Source of the DNA: Chloroflexota bacterium
GTDB lineage: Bacteria > Chloroflexota > Anaerolineae > B4-G1 > SLSP01
Direction: 5' to 3'
Assembly (NCBI GenBank): GCA_022707665.1
Contig: JAKJAE010000153.1
Span: forward strand, 1-6,696
Length of the DNA stretch: 6,696 nt
Position numbers and translations under genes: made by a program. The notes beneath the pieces were generated by a model that was not told the DNA's origin, did not search any database, and saw only the letters and a program-made list of their open reading frames with translations. Each line of letters starts with the position of its first letter. Position 1 is the first letter of the stretch. Shown piece by piece: positions 6,514-6,696 of this stretch.

Positions 6514-6519
6514 CCTCCT
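6514..6519 (-). promoter_or_regulatory. Strong Shine-Dalgarno AGGAGG that decides the start of the BNR protein gene
   Basis: The minus strand reads AGGAGG at 6519-6514, a full anti-16S match. The TTG at 6513 touches it with no spacer, which is too close for initiation. The next in-frame TTG, at 6507, lies six bases away, which is good spacing. I therefore moved the start two codons downstream to 6507. The site lies between the TAG of the upstream gene and this start, which fits reinitiation or coupling on a shared transcript. Confidence 0.75.
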
Positions 6520-6531
6520 GACCCCCCTGGT

Positions 6532-6696
6532 CTACACAACGTGACGGTCCCTGCTGACCTGGTGATGCCTTCCCCAGGCCTTGATGCACAGCGACAGCAC
6601 GCCTCGGTTGCGCAGACGTGACGGATCGTTCAAGAGCGCCCTCCACAGCCAATATCTCACCCCGGGCCAGTCCGACGCGGCGAAGGCATCAAATGC
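6532..6696 (-). CDS. C-terminal end of an upstream gene, possibly a family 2 glycosyltransferase (partial, 5' end outside window)
   Basis: An open frame enters from the right edge and runs 54 codons to a TAG at 6534-6532. The visible protein begins AFDAFAASDWPGVRYWLWRA and continues with LLNDPSRLRNRGVLSLCIKA before a basic, His-rich tail. The dense Trp/Arg/Leu pattern and 'R-x-L-L-x-D-P-x-R-L-R' style resemble the tails of some GT2 glycosyltransferases, which follow the catalytic domain. No catalytic residues are inside the window, so the family call rests on style and context only. The frame ends 24 bases before the likely start of the BNR gene on the same strand, so both probably share one transcript. 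The competing frame in this stretch, open from 6652 to 6434, is low-complexity, overlaps the signal-peptide region of the next gene and is less credible. Confidence 0.5.
   Translation of the reverse strand, partial: AFDAFAASDWPGVRYWLWRALLNDPSRLRNRGVLSLCIKAWGRHHQVSRDRHVV

Noticed and set aside
6434..6652. Minus-strand frame of 72 codons spanning the upstream gene tail and the start of the BNR gene
   Set aside because: It bridges two better frames, has no domain character, and would ignore the strong AGGAGG plus signal peptide that start inside it.

Overview
The window is a densely packed, one-directional piece of a surface-polysaccharide (glycan) biosynthesis locus from a GC-rich bacterium. 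Every convincing gene lies on the minus strand, so transcription runs from high to low coordinates. The starts are GTG, TTG or ATG, most with a readable GAGG or AGGAGG ribosome site, so the source is bacterial. The gene mix (Chloroflexota-looking GT39 and GT4 enzymes, and an anchored BNR propeller protein inside a glycan operon) suggests a Chloroflexota-type environmental bacterium. This is an impression from protein style, not a proven taxonomic call.

Layout in transcription order. (1) 6696-6532: the last 54 codons of a gene entering from outside the window, possibly a GT2-type glycosyltransferase. (2) 6507-4969: an exported BNR/sialidase-like beta-propeller protein with a signal peptide, seven degenerate repeats, a Ser/Thr/Pro-rich linker and a C-terminal membrane anchor. 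(3) 4934-3735 and (4) 3738-2530: two tandem, visibly paralogous GT4-type glycosyltransferases that share the sequence GTGA as stop and start. (5) 2552-1590: a GT2 family (WbbL/rhamnosyltransferase-like) glycosyltransferase. (6) 1551-103: a polytopic Wzy_C/O-antigen ligase-superfamily membrane protein. (7) 137-1: the N-terminus of a further membrane glycosyltransferase of the GT39/PMT type, overlapping the end of gene 6.

Read together, the cytoplasmic GT2 and GT4 enzymes would add sugars to a lipid-linked glycan. The Wzy_C protein would polymerise it or transfer it on the outer face of the membrane, and the GT39 protein would add sugars from polyprenyl-phosphate donors there. The anchored propeller protein would sit outside the cell, where the product ends up. 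Its link to the glycan (processing enzyme, binding protein or glycosylated acceptor) is the least explained and most interesting part. Flippase, initiating sugar transferase and nucleotide-sugar genes are not in this window.

There is no gene-free stretch above 300 bases: the largest gap between predicted genes is 38 bases. I saw no tRNA, rRNA, CRISPR, insertion sequence, clear terminator or promoter. The long plus-strand open frames are antisense shadows of the minus-strand genes.
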